59,440 nt of DNA from SFLA01 sp045595165 (GTDB lineage: Bacteria; Bacillota; Clostridia; Oscillospirales; CAG-382): contig JAZNZY010000029.1 in assembly GCA_045595165.1 (NCBI GenBank), forward strand, positions 1 through 59,440. The letters run 5' to 3'. The position numbers were made by a program, and so were the translations under genes. The notes under the pieces were generated by a model, which did not search any database, was not told the origin of the DNA, and worked only from the letters and a program-made list of their open reading frames with translations. Shown one piece after another: positions 57,404-59,440 of this stretch. How positions within the stretch are numbered: position 1 is the stretch's first letter; each line of letters starts with the position of its first letter.

Positions 57404-58645
57404 CTATTTTATCATATCCGCCGTTATGGTAAGCTCTTTTACGTCCTCTCTGGAGGGCATTTCGTACATAAGCTCGTTCATAACGCTTTCCAGAATTCCG
57501 CGGAGTCCTCTTGCGCCCGTCTTTAGCTCTACCGCTTTATCGGCGATCCTTTCAATAGCTTCATCGGTGAAGGAAAGCTCGATTCCGTCAAACAAAAACA
57601 GCTTTCTGTATTGCTTTGTCAAAGCGTTTTTAGGCTCGCGGAGTATGCGTACCAGCGCATCTCTGTCAAGAGCGTCCAACGCTACGATAACGGGCAGTCT
57701 GCCGATAAGCTCGGGAATAAGGCCGTATTTAACAAGATCGTGAGGAACTACGTCCTTTACTATCTCGTCCTTGTCCTTCTTTGCGGTTATACCCGAAGAA
57801 TATCCGATGATCTGCCTTCCGTTGCGGCTTTCGATAATATCGTTAATACCGTCAAAAGCGCCGCCGCAGATAAACAAAATGTTGGTGGTGTCGATCTGGA
57901 TATACTCTTGGTTGGGATGCTTTCTTCCGCCCTGAGGAGGTACGTTGGATTTCGTTCCCTCAAGTATTTTAAGGAGCGCCTGCTGTACTCCCTCGCCGGA
58001 AACATCTCTGGTAATAGAACGGTTTTCGCTTCTACGGGAGATCTTGTCGATCTCGTCAACATAAATTATACCTTTTTCAGCCTTGGCAATATCAAAATCC
58101 GCCGCCTGAATAAGACGAAGCAGTATATTCTCCACGTCCTCGCCCACGTAACCTGCTTCGGTCAGCGTGGTTGCATCTGCGATAGCGAAGGGAACGTCAA
58201 GTATCTTTGCCAGCGTCTGCGCCAGAAGAGTTTTACCCACACCGGTGGGGCCCAGCAAAAGCACGTTGCTTTTTTGAAGCACCACGCCGTCATCGGGACC
58301 GGTAAGGGAATTTATACGCTTGTAGTGGTTATATACCGCCACGGAAAGGGCTTTCTTCGCCGCATCCTGACCGATCACGTATTCATCCAATTTAGCCTTT
58401 ATTTCCATCGGCTTCATCAGCTTTTTCTCTTCGCCCTTAGGGGCAGGGGAAACACTTGTGTCGGTTGTGAGTGCGATCGCCGTTTCATCGTCATCGCCCA
58501 TCAGCTTTGCTTCGTATTCCGCAACGATCTCTTCGCAAATGGAAATGCAATCATCACAGAAATCAAGCGTCTGACCGCCGATCTCCAGCTCAGTCACCTT
58601 AAATGACGGTCTTCCGCAGAATGAGCATACTTTGCTTTTTGCCAT
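57404..58645 (-). CDS. clpX: ATP-dependent Clp protease ATPase ClpX
   Basis: AAA+ unfoldase that recognises tagged proteins and feeds them to ClpP. 413 residues, full length. N-terminal zinc domain with Cys 7, 10, 30 and 33 (CSFC and CDDC); Walker A GPTGVGKT (about 123-130); Walker B IIYVDEIDK; pore and sensor parts with ENRSITRDVSGEGVQQALLKILEGT; ClpP-contact region at the IGF-like loop (IIGYSSG) near 270. It starts three bases after the clpP stop, in the usual tig-clpP-clpX order. Confidence 0.97.
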   Translation of the reverse strand: MAKSKVCSFCGRPSFKVTELEIGGQTLDFCDDCISICEEIVAEYEAKLMGDDDETAIALTTDTSVSPAPKGEEKKLMKPMEIKAKLDEYVIGQDAAKKALSVAVYNHYKRINSLTGPDDGVVLQKSNVLLLGPTGVGKTLLAQTLAKILDVPFAIADATTLTEAGYVGEDVENILLRLIQAADFDIAKAEKGIIYVDEIDKISRRSENRSITRDVSGEGVQQALLKILEGTKSNVPPQGGRKHPNQEYIQIDTTNILFICGGAFDGINDIIESRNGRQIIGYSSGITAKKDKDEIVKDVVPHDLVKYGLIPELIGRLPVIVALDALDRDALVRILREPKNALTKQYRKLFLFDGIELSFTDEAIERIADKAVELKTGARGLRGILESVMNELMYEMPSREDVKELTITADMIK

Positions 58646-58648
58646 CTT

Positions 58649-59239
58649 TTATCTCTTTTCAATAATTTTGTCGATCAGACCGTATTCAAGCGCTTGCTGT
58701 GCGGTCATATAATTATCTCTGTCCGTATCGCGGCGGATGGTTTCGATATCCTGTCCTGTGCGCTCTGCGAGAATTGTATTCATTTTGTCCTTGATGCGGA
58801 GGATATGCTCGGCGTGTATCTTAATATCCGAAGCCTGACCTTGCATACCGCCCAAGGGCTGATGTATCATAATCTCGCTGTTGGGCAGAGCAATTCTCTT
58901 TCCCTTTGTACCTGCGGCAAGGAGGAATGCGCCCATAGAAGCTGCCATACCGATACAAATGGTGGAAACGTCGCACTTGATATAGTTCATCGTGTCGTAA
59001 ATCGCCATACCTGCGGAAACCGAGCCGCCGGGGGAATTGATATACAAGCTGATGTCTTTCGTGGAATCCTTGCCTTCCAAATAGATAAGCTGTGCCACAA
59101 CCGTATTTGCAAGCGCGTCGTTAATTTCACCGCTCAAGAAAATAATTCTATCGTCTAATAAGCGGGAATATAAATCGTAGGAGCGTTCCCCCGAAGAAGT
59201 GCGTTCCACTACATAGGGAATTAAAACGTTCTTTTCCAT
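58649..59239 (-). CDS. clpP: ATP-dependent Clp protease proteolytic subunit ClpP
   Basis: Serine protease of 196 residues, normal length. Catalytic Ser 101 in GMAASMGAF, His 126 in EIMIHQPLGG, and the acid in the RRDTDRD stretch near 171. The N-terminal VVERTSSGERSYDLYSRLLDDRIIFL is typical. It forms the chamber that degrades proteins delivered by ClpX. A ribosome site (TAAGGA) precedes the ATG at 59239. About 120 bases separate it from tig and hold only a short GC-rich inverted repeat of uncertain meaning. Confidence 0.97.
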   Translation of the reverse strand: MEKNVLIPYVVERTSSGERSYDLYSRLLDDRIIFLSGEINDALANTVVAQLIYLEGKDSTKDISLYINSPGGSVSAGMAIYDTMNYIKCDVSTICIGMAASMGAFLLAAGTKGKRIALPNSEIMIHQPLGGMQGQASDIKIHAEHILRIKDKMNTILAERTGQDIETIRRDTDRDNYMTAQQALEYGLIDKIIEKR

Positions 59240-59357
59240 ATTCGTATGCTGTCCTTATGTTTAATTAGGGATTGCGACGCGCCCAGTTGATAGGCGCGCC
59301 GTTGTAGGTGTATTTATAATATCAGACTTAACGTTCCGTTTTTAGTACGTTGAAGAA

Positions 59358-59440
59358 TTAGTCTTCAAAATACATTTCGTTGTTTGCTTTAAGGAAGTCG
59401 AAGAGCTTGGTAATAACGATATCGCTGCTGATATAATCGA
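59358..59440 (-). CDS. tig: Trigger factor, C-terminal end (partial)
   Basis: The last 27 codons of a gene entering from the right edge. Its translation (DYISSDIVITKLFDFLKANN, then EMYFED and stop) fits the end of trigger factor, the ribosome-bound folding helper normally encoded just before clpP. Too short for a firm call on its own; position decides. Confidence 0.7.
   Translation of the reverse strand, partial: DYISSDIVITKLFDFLKANNEMYFED

Noticed and set aside
59270..59310. Terminator between tig and clpP
   Set aside because: There is a short GC-rich inverted repeat (CGCGCC/GGCGCG) but no T-run on the minus strand; not strong enough to call.

Overview
The window looks like chromosome from an uncultured, low-to-mid GC Gram-positive anaerobe of the class Clostridia, probably gut-associated (Oscillospirales- or Christensenellales-like; this is inference from gene content). 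Reasons: TTGACA/TATAAT promoters with strong AGGAGG-type ribosome sites, TTG and GTG starts, a type I dockerin, BspA-like leucine-rich surface proteins, Spy0128/FctA-type pilin-repeat adhesins, an oligopeptide (Opp) ABC importer, and a terminase-portal-capsid module of Gram-positive podovirus type. No tRNA, rRNA, CRISPR array, insertion sequence or integrase was seen.

Layout. (1) 1-2.3 kb, minus: end of a sugar ABC importer operon (ATPase, then permease) and an RDD membrane protein. (2) 2.5-5.6 kb: two convergent XRE/TPR regulators and a sialate O-acetylesterase-like enzyme. (3) 5.6-11 kb: three exported or carbohydrate-related proteins: a leucine-rich-repeat surface protein, a lipoprotein of unknown fold, and a divergent DUF4855-like cytosolic protein. 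(4) 11.2-20.2 kb, plus: a five-gene Opp importer in which the binding protein, OppC, OppD and OppF all carry large insertions, plus a DUF3899 protein. (5) 20.4-22.4 kb: ECF sigma factor with a coupled membrane partner. (6) 22.5-26.7 kb: a tightly coupled cluster (metallo-beta-lactamase-fold hydrolase, enolase-superfamily dehydratase, SDR, cupin, double-HTH regulator) that looks like a sugar-acid pathway. (7) 26.9-36.4 kb: a small Cys-rich protein coupled to a 3028-residue vWA/pilin-repeat adhesin. (8) 36.5-39.1 kb: acyltransferase with a zinc ribbon, and a glutamate-symporter-family carrier. (9) 39.2-47.8 kb, minus: a compact virion cassette (TerS, TerL, portal, scaffold, capsid, adaptor, nozzle-like protein, coiled-coil protein, holin, a 29-residue overlapping ORF, a membrane/coiled-coil protein). 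It has no integrase, repressor, replication gene, endolysin or recognisable fibre, and is translationally coupled to an upstream gtrA. (10) 48.4-52.1 kb, minus: hemW, lepA and a lipid kinase. (11) 52.2-57.3 kb, plus: a dockerin-bearing DUF4855 protein, a Na/Pi cotransporter and a discoidin-like surface protein. (12) 57.4-59.4 kb, minus: clpX, clpP and the end of tig.

Across the window lies a family of about ten 41-bp hairpin elements (arms CCCCGAGAAGCC and GGCTTCTTGGGG around a GCAA loop), almost always just after a gene and in that gene's orientation. The exception is a tandem pair lying antisense between the capsid and adaptor genes. The observations most worth a second look are the stripped-down virion cassette, the hairpin family, the insertion-laden Opp importer, and a divergent promoter pair at 52.2 kb that shares one palindromic -35 hexamer.
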